Under the pieces are notes generated by a model. That model was given only the letters and a program-made list of their open reading frames with translations. It was not told the origin of the DNA and made no database searches. The translations under genes and the position numbers were made by a program. 64,000 bases of DNA from Magnetovibrio sp. (lineage in GTDB: Bacteria > Pseudomonadota > Alphaproteobacteria > Rhodospirillales > Casp-alpha2), in the NCBI GenBank assembly GCA_002690705.1, contig NZFO01000019.1, forward strand, positions 8,141 to 72,140, written 5' to 3'. This document shows, piece by piece, positions 1 to 8,272 of this stretch (positions within the stretch are counted from its first letter, which is position 1; every line of letters begins with the position of its first letter).

Positions 1-130
1 CATCACCGCATTGCGGGCATCGGCTGGCCCGGGCCTGCCCTGCTTCCAAGGCATCGAAGTAGACCGTCAAATCGCCAATTACATGGTCATACTGCAGAGA
101 GAGGGTCATCGGAGTCGAGCGTTTGGTCAT
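1..130 (-). CDS. DUF35 / Zn-ribbon OB-fold protein, partial (N-terminus only)
   Basis: Only the first 43 codons are in the window; the gene runs off the left edge. The visible part ends in CPQCG, the start of the rubredoxin-like zinc ribbon that precedes the OB fold in DUF35 proteins. Its ATG (128-130) overlaps the TGA of the upstream thiolase-like gene in an ATGA arrangement, so the two are probably translationally coupled. DUF35 proteins usually act as non-catalytic partners of thiolase-fold enzymes encoded next to them, which is exactly the context here. The second half of the zinc ribbon and the OB fold cannot be checked. Confidence 0.8.
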   Translation of the reverse strand, partial: MTKRSTPMTLSLQYDHVIGDLTVYFDALEAGQARASRCPQCGD

Positions 131-1314
131 GACCCCACCCTTTCCAACACATGGACGGCGTTACTGGTGCAGATGCCGCCGTGGGCATCGATGATGCCGC
201 AATGAAAATCGCGATCCGTCATTGAAGAGCGACCTGTTAAAATTCGATCCATATTGACGGCTTGCATAATGCCGACGGCACCAGGCGCACCTCCTTGTCC
301 GATCAGGCCACCAGATAAATTGACAGGCAGCGGGCCATCCGCATTGTAAGCGCCGTCAATCATCGCTGGTCCGGCTAAGCCGGCTTTCGCCAATCCTAAT
401 GCTTCAAGCCCTTGTAATTCGGCACCACTAAATGCGTCATATACCTCTGCGACCTGAATTTGCTGACCGGCATCGCTGATGCCTGCCATGGCGTACGCGT
501 CACGCGCGGCGCGGACTTTTGCATCGAAAACATGCGGTGCGGCACGGTCACCGAGCCGTGCGTGGTCTGTCGCTGCTCCGCTGCCGGTAATCTGCGAGCG
601 CAGGCGGTCCGACGCGGGTGCATGGTCGGGATGGGCAAGGACGATCGCAGCCGCACCATCGCTGAGCAAGCTGCAATCCAAGCGTCTATAGGGTGTTGAG
701 ATACTGGGGGACATAAGAACATCGTCTATGGTTAGGTCCATGGGCTTGTGTGCATTTGGATTGAGCTTGGCATTCGCATGGTTTTTCACGGAGACCGCAG
801 CCATCTGTGCCGACGTCGTGCCTAACGCCATCATGTGCATGGAGATCGATAAGGCATAGAGGTTCACTGCCGTGGCGCCGGCCATGCCGTCTACATCCGC
901 ATCAAAGGACAGACTGTAAATGAGCTGTAGATCTTTCGCCGAAAGATGACTGGCGCTGGCTTCAAATCCCAATACCAGAACACGTTTCGCCATGCCGCTC
1001 ATGATTTGGGCGAAGGCTGTGCGCAAGGCTGCGCCACCGCTACCGCCACCGGCTTCGACCCGGACCGTGGCGACACCGCTCATGCCCAACTCATCTGCGA
1101 TAACGGGCCCCGGGTTGACCTGCAAGGAGGTAAAATCCGACTCGTTGGCGACGACCAACGAGTCAATTTTAGATGGCGTCAGAGCTGCATCACGGAGTGC
1201 TTCGCGCCCGGCTGTACGCACCCAGTCGCGCCAATGGCTACCATCTTTGTAGCGTCGGAAAGGCACCGCGCCGGTGCCGACAATGATGGGGCCGGGTTTG
1301 TTTTGTGCTGTCAT
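127..1314 (-). CDS. Thiolase-fold protein lacking the thiolase catalytic residues (possible Ltp2-like aldolase)
   Basis: This 395-residue protein has the length and layout of the SCP2-thiolase/acetyl-CoA acetyltransferase family. The normal nucleophile motif (a CxSG-type sequence) reads VEAGGGSGG at about residues 86-94, so the Cys is replaced by Gly. The usual HDCF block reads EVYDAF (290-295), and the usual GHP block reads GQGGAPGAVG (339-348). True thiolase chemistry is therefore unlikely. The Tyr-for-His change and the adjacent DUF35 gene resemble the steroid side-chain retro-aldolases (Ltp2 with a DUF35 partner), but the substrate here is unknown. It is the fourth gene of a TRAP-transporter operon, 3 bp after dctM. 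An inferred role is processing the imported acid as a CoA ester. Confidence 0.8.
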   Translation of the reverse strand: MTAQNKPGPIIVGTGAVPFRRYKDGSHWRDWVRTAGREALRDAALTPSKIDSLVVANESDFTSLQVNPGPVIADELGMSGVATVRVEAGGGSGGAALRTAFAQIMSGMAKRVLVLGFEASASHLSAKDLQLIYSLSFDADVDGMAGATAVNLYALSISMHMMALGTTSAQMAAVSVKNHANAKLNPNAHKPMDLTIDDVLMSPSISTPYRRLDCSLLSDGAAAIVLAHPDHAPASDRLRSQITGSGAATDHARLGDRAAPHVFDAKVRAARDAYAMAGISDAGQQIQVAEVYDAFSGAELQGLEALGLAKAGLAGPAMIDGAYNADGPLPVNLSGGLIGQGGAPGAVGIMQAVNMDRILTGRSSMTDRDFHCGIIDAHGGICTSNAVHVLERVGS

Positions 1315-1317
1315 CCA

Positions 1318-2634
1318 CTACCCCGCAATCATTTTTTTGGGCAGCCAGGTGGCTAGCTCAGGGAAGATGATTAACAAGGCCAGGACAATCAAATCGAGCA
1401 CGATGAACGGAATCACGCCGATGCAGACATCCTTGAACGAAGCCTGTTTACCGACAGCCCCCATGACGGCGAACAAATTGATCCCGACTGGGGGCGTTAC
1501 CACCGATATCTCTATCAATTTGACCAACACGATACCGAACCAAATGGGGTCGATATTTAGGGCCACGACGACGGGGAAAAGGAATGGCAGCGTGACCACC
1601 ATCATAGACGTTGTATCGAGGAAACAGCCCAACACAATGTACAGGATCGACGCCATAATCATGAACATCACAGGTGTCGACGCGATGGCGGTGATTTGTA
1701 AAACCATGTCATCGATGACGCCGACCACGGCCAGCATTCGGGATAACAGCAGTCCGCCGATCAGAATGACGAAGATAACGCAGCTGATGGAAGCCGCATC
1801 CTGCAGTGCCGGCACCAACCACCCACCACCGATGCCGCGTTTCTTATAGATCGCCAGACAGAACGCTCCGAACGCTCCAGCGGCACCTGCTGCCGAAGGC
1901 GGAAACAAGCCCGTGTAAATGCCGCCTAAAACCAACAGCATCAAGATGAGGATCGGCCAAACTTGTCCAGCTGCCTGCCAACGTTCCTGCCACGTCACAC
2001 GAGAATCGATAGGCGGAGCAAGGCTTGGCTTGAAGCGGACAATGACGACAATGCCGATGAGATAGACGGCGGCGGTGATGAGGCCAGGAATGACACCGGC
2101 AATAAGAAGCTGCCCAACGGATTGTTCGGTCATGATAGCGTAAATAACCATTGTGATGGAAGGCGGTATCATCGCCGCAAAACTGCCGGCGCCGGCAATC
2201 GCGCCGATGGAGAGACTTTTCGAATACCCGAATTTGACCATCTGCGGAAATGCGATGCGGGTAAACACCACGGCGTTGACAATAGTCGAACCGGAGATGG
2301 CGGCAAAAACGGCAGACCCGACAATCACAGCTTGATATAATCCACCTCGGAAACGACGCAACCATAAGTCTGCGGCTCGGAAAACCTGCGCGGTAATCCC
2401 GGACGTCTCCGCCAACACGCCCATGAGCACAAACATGGGCAAGACCGCGAAAGCGTAATTGTTGACCACCCAAAACGGCAGCACGCGTAATTGCCCCAAG
2501 GTCAACAACGGCCCTGCCCCCAACAGCATGCCGCCGATACCGATGACCCCCATGGATACGGCCACAGGAATCCCGGCAGCAAGGAACACGAACAACAATC
2601 CGGCGCCCAAATATCCGATGGTGAGAGGTTCCAT
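1318..2634 (-). CDS. dctM: TRAP transporter large permease (DctM family)
   Basis: At 438 residues this matches the size of DctM large membrane subunits. It is strongly hydrophobic throughout, with about a dozen predicted membrane segments and the family's typical glycine-rich stretches (for example GAGSFAAMIPPS near residues 145-160). DctM forms the sodium-coupled channel of the tripartite transporter. It lies 14 bp downstream of the small-subunit gene and 3 bp upstream of the thiolase-like gene, so all are surely cotranscribed. The cargo cannot be read from this subunit; TRAP systems mainly carry organic acids and related carboxylates. Confidence 0.93.
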   Translation of the reverse strand: MEPLTIGYLGAGLLFVFLAAGIPVAVSMGVIGIGGMLLGAGPLLTLGQLRVLPFWVVNNYAFAVLPMFVLMGVLAETSGITAQVFRAADLWLRRFRGGLYQAVIVGSAVFAAISGSTIVNAVVFTRIAFPQMVKFGYSKSLSIGAIAGAGSFAAMIPPSITMVIYAIMTEQSVGQLLIAGVIPGLITAAVYLIGIVVIVRFKPSLAPPIDSRVTWQERWQAAGQVWPILILMLLVLGGIYTGLFPPSAAGAAGAFGAFCLAIYKKRGIGGGWLVPALQDAASISCVIFVILIGGLLLSRMLAVVGVIDDMVLQITAIASTPVMFMIMASILYIVLGCFLDTTSMMVVTLPFLFPVVVALNIDPIWFGIVLVKLIEISVVTPPVGINLFAVMGAVGKQASFKDVCIGVIPFIVLDLIVLALLIIFPELATWLPKKMIAG

Positions 2635-2648
2635 GTGCGTACCGCCCC

Positions 2649-3203
2649 TCAGGAAATAGTTAAGTCGTGAGTGGTTTCATCGTCGGTAACCCGAAAATTT
2701 GAAAAATAGACGCCAGCCATATCGAACAGGCATTGAACCGTCATCAGGCTGGCACCGAATCCAAGGATCAGCCGTGCCGGCCAGACGGGAAAATTGATTA
2801 ATCCTGGCGCATATTCACCGACCGCAGTTGCATGGAATCCGGACTTCCACCCGTACCACGCAATTAATCCCCACATGAGCGCGCTGAGACTGTGTTGGAT
2901 AAATTCCATGAACTTTCGGCCACCCGACGGCAACCGGTTGACGATGACCTCAACACGAATGTGGTTGCGCCGGGCCTGCCCCAAGGCGGTGCCAAGAAAA
3001 ACCGTGACTACCATCATCGTTGCCATGAATTCAAACACGGCCGGTATGGGTGAGCTCGGTAATCCGACCATATCGAGATTGGTGCCGATGACATCCGATG
3101 CGCCCGCGACCATCATCAACAGTAGGGCGACACCGGATAAGAATGCACAGGCACGGCTTATCCGTAAAACCAATTTACCGACGGGATGCCGGATCTCAGT
3201 CAT
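2649..3203 (-). CDS. dctQ: TRAP transporter small permease (DctQ family)
   Basis: This 184-residue membrane protein has four hydrophobic segments (roughly residues 15-35, 55-75, 100-120 and 140-160), the DctQ topology. The sequence GQARRNHIRVEV after the second segment matches the conserved cytoplasmic loop of the family. It sits between the periplasmic binding protein gene and dctM. It is separated from dctP by 93 bp containing a hairpin and from dctM by only 14 bp. The small subunit is needed for transport and contacts the large subunit. Confidence 0.9.
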   Translation of the reverse strand: MTEIRHPVGKLVLRISRACAFLSGVALLLMMVAGASDVIGTNLDMVGLPSSPIPAVFEFMATMMVVTVFLGTALGQARRNHIRVEVIVNRLPSGGRKFMEFIQHSLSALMWGLIAWYGWKSGFHATAVGEYAPGLINFPVWPARLILGFGASLMTVQCLFDMAGVYFSNFRVTDDETTHDLTIS

Positions 3204-3241
3204 GGTTCCACCTCGCGCTCATGGTTGTTCGGCGAATAAGT

Positions 3242-3272
3242 GCCCGGTCCGGCACCATACACCGCACCGGGC
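3242..3272 (-). terminator. Intercistronic hairpin between dctP and dctQ
   Basis: GCCCGGT (3242-3248) pairs with ACCGGGC (3266-3272), and further GC pairing is possible inside the loop. No T-run follows on the minus strand. It is better read as an mRNA-stabilising or attenuating hairpin that raises binding-protein output over the membrane subunits than as a full terminator. That role is inferred from its position. Confidence 0.5.
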
Positions 3273-3296
3273 CACAGGGAGAAGACGTTAGTTCGC

Positions 3297-4316
3297 CTAT
3301 TTGACGACTTCACGCCAAATCATGATGGTTTTCCTAGCAGCGTCGCCGCGGCCTTTGGACTCCTGGTCTTTGATGAAGTCACCAAAGAAGTCGGGATTAG
3401 CGGCTTTCCAGGCTTTCTTGTCGGCCTCCGGGAATTTCCGGAAATTGACGCCTTTGGCTTTCAACGTACCGATGGCTTCCTTGCCAGCGGCGATGACGGC
3501 ATCACGGTCGCGATTGGCGGCTTCGAAGGAAACCTGCTGGACGATTTTCTGGTTTGCAGGTGACATCGAATCCCAGGATTTGCGGCCGATCCAGACAGCG
3601 TTTGTCGGGCCTTCCCATAAGGTAATGTCGTGGATGTTCTTGGCGACTTCATAAATCTTATAATTGACCATCAAGTCAACGGAGAAAGGGATGCAATCCA
3701 CGGTGCCGCGGCTCAAGCCTTCGTAGAGTTGGGCCAGACCCAAGGTTACCGGCACGCCACCCGCGGCTTGAACCATGCGCGGCATGTCTTTGCCCCAGGT
3801 CCGCACCTTCTTGCCCTTCATGTCCGCAAGGCTCTTGATGTGATCTTTGCAAACCAGCTGGTAAGGATTGAGGTGATGCATGAACAAAGCCTTCATGCCG
3901 TTGCGCTTAGCTTCCATATCAAATTCCGGCACTTCCGTCAGCAAGCGTTCCATCAATGCTGTTGCTTGATCAACCCGTGACATGGCCATCGGAATGGAGT
4001 TGGGTGCTGCATGGAACGGCAGTTCGGCAGGGAAATATCCCGGCGACATGGCGGCTAATTCGATGGCGCCTTGCTGGATGAGGCCGAGATTTTCTTTGGC
4101 CTTACCAAGTACGCCGGCCCAGAAAATTTTGATTTTTACTCCACCGTTGGTACGCTTCTCAATTTCACTGGCCCACCATTTGTCGACCTTTGCGCCGGCG
4201 GTGTTTTCGGTCCACTGGCTGCTCATGCGCAGCGGCGCTGCGGATGCGGCAGTAGTTAAGCCCGCCACCAAAATGGCAGCTGCAGAAACAATCATTGTTT
4301 TACGGATTATCGACAT
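3297..4316 (-). CDS. dctP: TRAP transporter substrate-binding protein (DctP family)
   Basis: The 339-residue protein starts with a clear Sec signal peptide (basic start, hydrophobic core, cleavage around ASAA at residues 24-27) and continues as a DctP-type periplasmic receptor. The segment GKKVRTWG near residue 165 contains the Arg that normally salt-bridges a carboxylate ligand in this family, followed by typical blocks such as LSRGTVDC. It is the promoter-proximal gene of the operon and diverges from the LysR gene at 4588, its likely regulator. The ligand is probably a carboxylate, but I cannot name it. Confidence 0.93.
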   Translation of the reverse strand: MSIIRKTMIVSAAAILVAGLTTAASAAPLRMSSQWTENTAGAKVDKWWASEIEKRTNGGVKIKIFWAGVLGKAKENLGLIQQGAIELAAMSPGYFPAELPFHAAPNSIPMAMSRVDQATALMERLLTEVPEFDMEAKRNGMKALFMHHLNPYQLVCKDHIKSLADMKGKKVRTWGKDMPRMVQAAGGVPVTLGLAQLYEGLSRGTVDCIPFSVDLMVNYKIYEVAKNIHDITLWEGPTNAVWIGRKSWDSMSPANQKIVQQVSFEAANRDRDAVIAAGKEAIGTLKAKGVNFRKFPEADKKAWKAANPDFFGDFIKDQESKGRGDAARKTIMIWREVVK

Positions 4317-4534
4317 TCTTTCCTCCCAAAAATAAGTTCAACTGGCGCGTATGCTCACAGCTATGGGAGAAATGGTCTGGATCTGATCTCTCTTTTAGAG
4401 CCTTATCATTATGACGTGGCGACTGATCCATGTGGCATTGTTTAAATAGCGGCATTGAACAGAACGGTTTGTCTCCCGTATGCATTATGTATCGATTCAA
4501 TGCATCAGTACAAATTATATAATCTTATAGGAAT

Positions 4535-4553
4535 ATATCAGAATTACTGATAT
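4535..4553. promoter_or_regulatory. Candidate LysR-type operator (T-N11-A box) in the dctP/lysR divergent region
   Basis: A perfect inverted repeat, ATATCAG-AATTA-CTGATAT, lies 35 bp upstream of the LysR start and about 220 bp upstream of dctP. Its core from T4538 to A4550 fits the T-N11-A rule for LysR-family binding sites. Position and symmetry make it a good candidate for autoregulation and control of the TRAP operon. The rest of the 270 bp divergent region (4317-4587) is AT-rich and shows no other clear signal. Confidence 0.55.
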
Positions 4554-4587
4554 TAATAATCTCGTAAATGCCGAGGTCTTTTCACTG

Positions 4588-5487
4588 ATGAACATCAAAC
4601 AAATCGAAGCCTTCGTTCATGCGGCTCGGTCCGGCGGCATTAGTGCAGCGGCACGCAAGCTGAACGCGACACAACCGGCAATTTCCATGCGGGTTAAAGA
4701 ATTAGAGCGCAGCCTCGGCGCGCCGCTTTTGGATCGTTCGCGGCGCCAGGTGCGGTTAACGCCGCGCGGCCGTGAGTTCCTGGAATCAGCGGAACATATT
4801 TTATCCATTACCAGAGATGCGCAACGCCGCTTTGGCGGCGGTCAGCCGATGACCGGGCGCATTCGATTGGGGGTGACGGAAACGGTGGCTTTGACGTGGC
4901 TACCGGAACTGGTCAGCCGCATCAATTCGGAATACCCAAGTGTTGTCGTGGAATTGGATGTCGATCTGACGGCCGGCGTTTGGAACAAGTTGAATGCCGG
5001 CGACTTGGAGGTCGGGTTCATGCCTGGTCCGGCCCAAGGCCCGGGATTAGAAACAGCGTCTCTCGGTTTTATCCGCTATGACTGGATGGCTAGCACGACA
5101 CTCGATATTCCAGATCGGGAACTCCAACCCAAGGACTTGGCTGCTTGGCCGATTATTACCCTGGGTCACGAGTCCAATCTTCATGATGTTATAGATATTT
5201 GGTTTCGCCACTATGGGCTTCGTCCTCGGCGTATTGATGTTTGTAATAGTCTTGGAGTCGTTGCGTCGTTGACCAAGGCAGGCCTCGGCATCAGTTTACT
5301 GCCACCCTCGATCCTACGTGACGAACGCGATCGTGGGGAACTACGTCTTTTGGAAACCGCGCCTCGACTTGATGATCTTGAATTTCAGGCGGTCTATCCG
5401 CATAATGCGGAATCGCCCCTCGTCAAGTTCGTCACTGAAATGGCCCGTCACGTGAGTACATTCAGGTTGGAACCCTCCACTGGCTGA
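4588..5487 (+). CDS. LysR-family transcriptional regulator
   Basis: At 299 residues it has standard LTTR architecture. The N-terminal winged helix-turn-helix (residues 1-60) contains AARKLNATQPAISMRVKELE, the classic recognition-helix region, and is followed by a linker helix and a two-lobed effector domain (about 90-290). It is divergent from the TRAP/thiolase-like operon and followed 60 bp downstream by the DMSP lyase gene. It may therefore control the transporter operon, dddQ or both; a TRAP substrate or an acrylate/DMSP-derived acid are possible co-inducers. That last step is inference. Confidence 0.95.
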   Translation: MNIKQIEAFVHAARSGGISAAARKLNATQPAISMRVKELERSLGAPLLDRSRRQVRLTPRGREFLESAEHILSITRDAQRRFGGGQPMTGRIRLGVTETVALTWLPELVSRINSEYPSVVVELDVDLTAGVWNKLNAGDLEVGFMPGPAQGPGLETASLGFIRYDWMASTTLDIPDRELQPKDLAAWPIITLGHESNLHDVIDIWFRHYGLRPRRIDVCNSLGVVASLTKAGLGISLLPPSILRDERDRGELRLLETAPRLDDLEFQAVYPHNAESPLVKFVTEMARHVSTFRLEPSTG

Positions 5488-5547
5488 AAAAACATGGTAA
5501 AATATCTGAATCTCGGAAATCGGTGTTAGAGAAATAGGCAACCTGAA

Positions 5548-6162
5548 ATGAGTCTGGGAAACAGCATAACCACATTTAAAAATGCGCTGGCTGATGCACT
5601 TGTTGGCGCCCGAGGTGCGCCGGGAATAAAAGTGGAGGCTGTTGATCAAATTACTTCCAACCTGCGGCGGGTGACAGATGGTGGCAGCGAATTGGTTTGT
5701 GGTGACTCCCAATTCCCAAGTTCCGTTGCCCAGCATTTGGAGCGCGCCATCGAGCTTGCGTCGTTGTCGGATACAGATGGAAGTAAGGCCGTACTCATTG
5801 ATGCTTTTCAACGAATGGTTCCGTGGCTACCTTGGTACAGCCGCAAAAACGCTAGACAACAATGTTTCGAAGATGGTCACGCTAATGCTGAAATTCTCGG
5901 CGGCCAAGGCATCGAAAGGCGTTCGGATGTGACGGTTGGTGTGACTGTCATAGCCCCAAACCTGACCTATCCCGATCACCATCATCCGCCTGAAGAGGTT
6001 TACCTAGTTCTCAGTCAAGGGTCTTGGCGGCAAGATGCAAACCCTTGGCAAGCGCCTGGGTTCGCTGGCTATATCTACAATCCGCCGAATATCGTGCATG
6101 CTATGAAATCGGCGGAAACGCCGCTGCTTGCAATTTGGTGCCTGAATCCGATGGCCGCATAA
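5548..6162 (+). CDS. dddQ: Dimethylsulfoniopropionate lyase, DddQ type (cupin)
   Basis: This 204-residue cupin matches the DddQ family, which cleaves DMSP to acrylate and dimethyl sulfide. The metal-site spacing agrees exactly: H146, E150, Y152 and H184 here reproduce the H-x3-E-x-Y plus later His pattern of Ruegeria DddQ (H125, E129, Y131, H163). Y141 sits at the position of its catalytic Tyr120. The motif HHHPPEEVYLVLS and the C-terminal HAMKS block are typical. No signal peptide is seen. It follows the LysR gene on the same strand; no acrylate-degradation gene is adjacent. A related cupin with another substrate remains possible but less likely. Confidence 0.85.
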   Translation: MSLGNSITTFKNALADALVGARGAPGIKVEAVDQITSNLRRVTDGGSELVCGDSQFPSSVAQHLERAIELASLSDTDGSKAVLIDAFQRMVPWLPWYSRKNARQQCFEDGHANAEILGGQGIERRSDVTVGVTVIAPNLTYPDHHHPPEEVYLVLSQGSWRQDANPWQAPGFAGYIYNPPNIVHAMKSAETPLLAIWCLNPMAA

Positions 6163-6390
6163 TGCAGAGAAAATTATTTGACCAAACAAAAAAAGGCAGG
6201 GTCAGGGGAATTCGAGCGGGCGTCGAACAGTGATGAGATATGGTTTATAATGCGTCGGAGATGGGGTGGCATTGAAGTAGGGGTTTGAAGTTATGCTGCA
6301 AAAGATACCACTGGAAACTGAGGTGTTTGGGGACTTGATGAACAATACTGCAGGAAAACAGCCGTTCCACCTTCATCATGTATTAGAGCT

Positions 6391-8166
6391 ATGACAAATC
6401 GGATGTCCCAGAAAACCAATCCACCCATCCCGACGATCAACGATCTTGCAAAGTTAGCAAACTACTCGCTCGTAGACACTCTCAACCGCGATCCTGACGC
6501 AAAAGAAAACGGTGCTGACCATGCACCGCGACAAGTCTTTACGGGCCACTATGTCCCCGTCAAACCCACGCCAATCCAGAACCCCGAGTACGTCGTCCAC
6601 AGCAAAATTTTTTTTCATGAACTTGGCTTCGCAGGCGACATGGCACAGTTAGCCGACTTCGCTCGGATATTCTCCGGCGACATCTCGCGCGTCCCGGAGC
6701 CGATGCGCAAGGTCGGTTGGGCGTGTGGGTACGCACTTTCGATCTTCGGCACCGAGTATGATCAGCAGTGCCCATTTCAAACTGGCAATGGATATGGCGA
6801 CGGTCGCGCAATTTCCGTGCTTGAAGCTGTCATCAACGGTCGGCGCTGGGAAATGCAGCTGAAAGGCGGTGGCCGGACGCCATACTGCCGTGGCGCGGAT
6901 GGCCGCGCCGTCCTGCGGTCGAGTGTTCGGGAATTTCTGGCACAGGAGCACATGCACGCGCTCGGTGTGCCAACGTCACGGTCTCTAAGTTTGTACGTTT
7001 CGAAAACGGAGAAGGTTAAGCGGCCATGGTACTCGGAGGGCTCACGCTCGAAGGATCCCGACATGCTTATATTGGAGCCAGTCGCTATCTCGACACGCGT
7101 CGCGCCTTCGTTCATTAGGGTCGGCCAACTGGAGCTCTTTGGTCGCCGCGCCCGAAAAAAGGAACACCCGGGAGCGATGCAAGAGCTCGAGAAGATTGTG
7201 TTGCACTTGATCGATCGTGAGTACGGTGACGTGATCGACCAGAAACTAACCACCGCCGAAAAAGTGGTGCTGCTCGCGCGTTCGTTCCGCAGCCGCCTTG
7301 CCTCGCTTGTGGCAAATTGGATCCGTATCGGCTACTGCCAGGGCAACTTCAATAGCGATAACTGCGCGGTCGGTGGCTTCACACTCGACTATGGCCCATT
7401 TGGATTTTGCGATGAGTTTAACCCGCACTACCAGCCATGGATAGGTGGCGGACCTCACTTCTCGTTCCTTAACCAACCAGCGGCAGCGGAAGGTAACTTT
7501 CACATGTTTTGTATAGCGCTGAGGCCTTTGCTGTTGACGCATAAGGACTGTCTGCAAAAGCTTGAGGAGGTCCGAAATGGCTTTTCGAAAGTTATGCAAG
7601 AGGAAATTGAGAAGATGTGGGCTTCCAAACTTGGAATTGGTACGTTTCAACCGAAGTTGTTCAGTGAACTTGAAACGCTTATGGTGCAAACTCCTGTGGA
7701 TTACACCATCTTCTTCCGTGAGCTCTCGACGGTACCTAACGACATTGGTCCACTTAAAAAGAGCTTTTACACAAACTTAAAGCGCGCAATACCCTCAATG
7801 TACCCATCGCACGAGACAGACCCCGACGGGATGGACAGGCGCTGGGCAGAGTGGTTAACAAAATGGAAATCACTTATCAGCAGCGCCAGCCCGACCGACG
7901 TGAATATTGCTACCCCTAGCTCCCGTGAGGAGCTCTCTAGGCAGATGAAACTCGTCAACCCAAAATACATTTTGCGAGAGCGGTTCGTGGCGCCTGCATA
8001 TCAGCAAGCGGCCTTGGGTAACTACGCTTTGATTCGAGAACTGCAGGAAGTCATGACGCAGCCATATGCTGAGCAGTCGAAGGACGTGGAAGGTAAATTC
8101 TATCGGCGAAAGCCGTTAGAGCTCTTTGATGCTGGTGGGATATCGTATTATAGCTGCTCGTCGTGA
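6391..8166 (+). CDS. selO: Protein adenylyltransferase SelO (YdiU family), long form with Cys
   Basis: A pseudokinase-fold AMPylase. The ATP-binding Lys is in [20 protein letters not shown] (K158), the paired Glu in SSVREF (E181), and the catalytic Asp-Asn and metal Asp in NSDN (323-324) and LDYGPFGF (D333). All key residues are kept. The protein ends in SCSS, where eukaryotic SelO carries Sec; here it is Cys. At 591 residues it is over 100 longer than the E. coli protein (478), with extra sequence at the N-terminus and before the active-site loop, resembling longer divergent forms. It stands alone, with no close operon partner; the known family role is redox-linked AMPylation. The selenium genes lie about 15 kb away. 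Confidence 0.9.
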   Translation: MTNRMSQKTNPPIPTINDLAKLANYSLVDTLNRDPDAKENGADHAPRQVFTGHYVPVKPTPIQNPEYVVHSKIFFHELGFAGDMAQLADFARIFSGDISRVPEPMRKVGWACGYALSIFGTEYDQQCPFQTGNGYGDGRAISVLEAVINGRRWEMQLKGGGRTPYCRGADGRAVLRSSVREFLAQEHMHALGVPTSRSLSLYVSKTEKVKRPWYSEGSRSKDPDMLILEPVAISTRVAPSFIRVGQLELFGRRARKKEHPGAMQELEKIVLHLIDREYGDVIDQKLTTAEKVVLLARSFRSRLASLVANWIRIGYCQGNFNSDNCAVGGFTLDYGPFGFCDEFNPHYQPWIGGGPHFSFLNQPAAAEGNFHMFCIALRPLLLTHKDCLQKLEEVRNGFSKVMQEEIEKMWASKLGIGTFQPKLFSELETLMVQTPVDYTIFFRELSTVPNDIGPLKKSFYTNLKRAIPSMYPSHETDPDGMDRRWAEWLTKWKSLISSASPTDVNIATPSSREELSRQMKLVNPKYILRERFVAPAYQQAALGNYALIRELQEVMTQPYAEQSKDVEGKFYRRKPLELFDAGGISYYSCSS

Positions 8167-8272
8167 ATTTACGAAAACTGATCGGTACAGCGCTCTGGGA
8201 ACAGACACAAGGTTTGGCAACATTCACGCCGGCTTTATGAACGGGCCATTTGGAGATAAAATTGGATTACCG

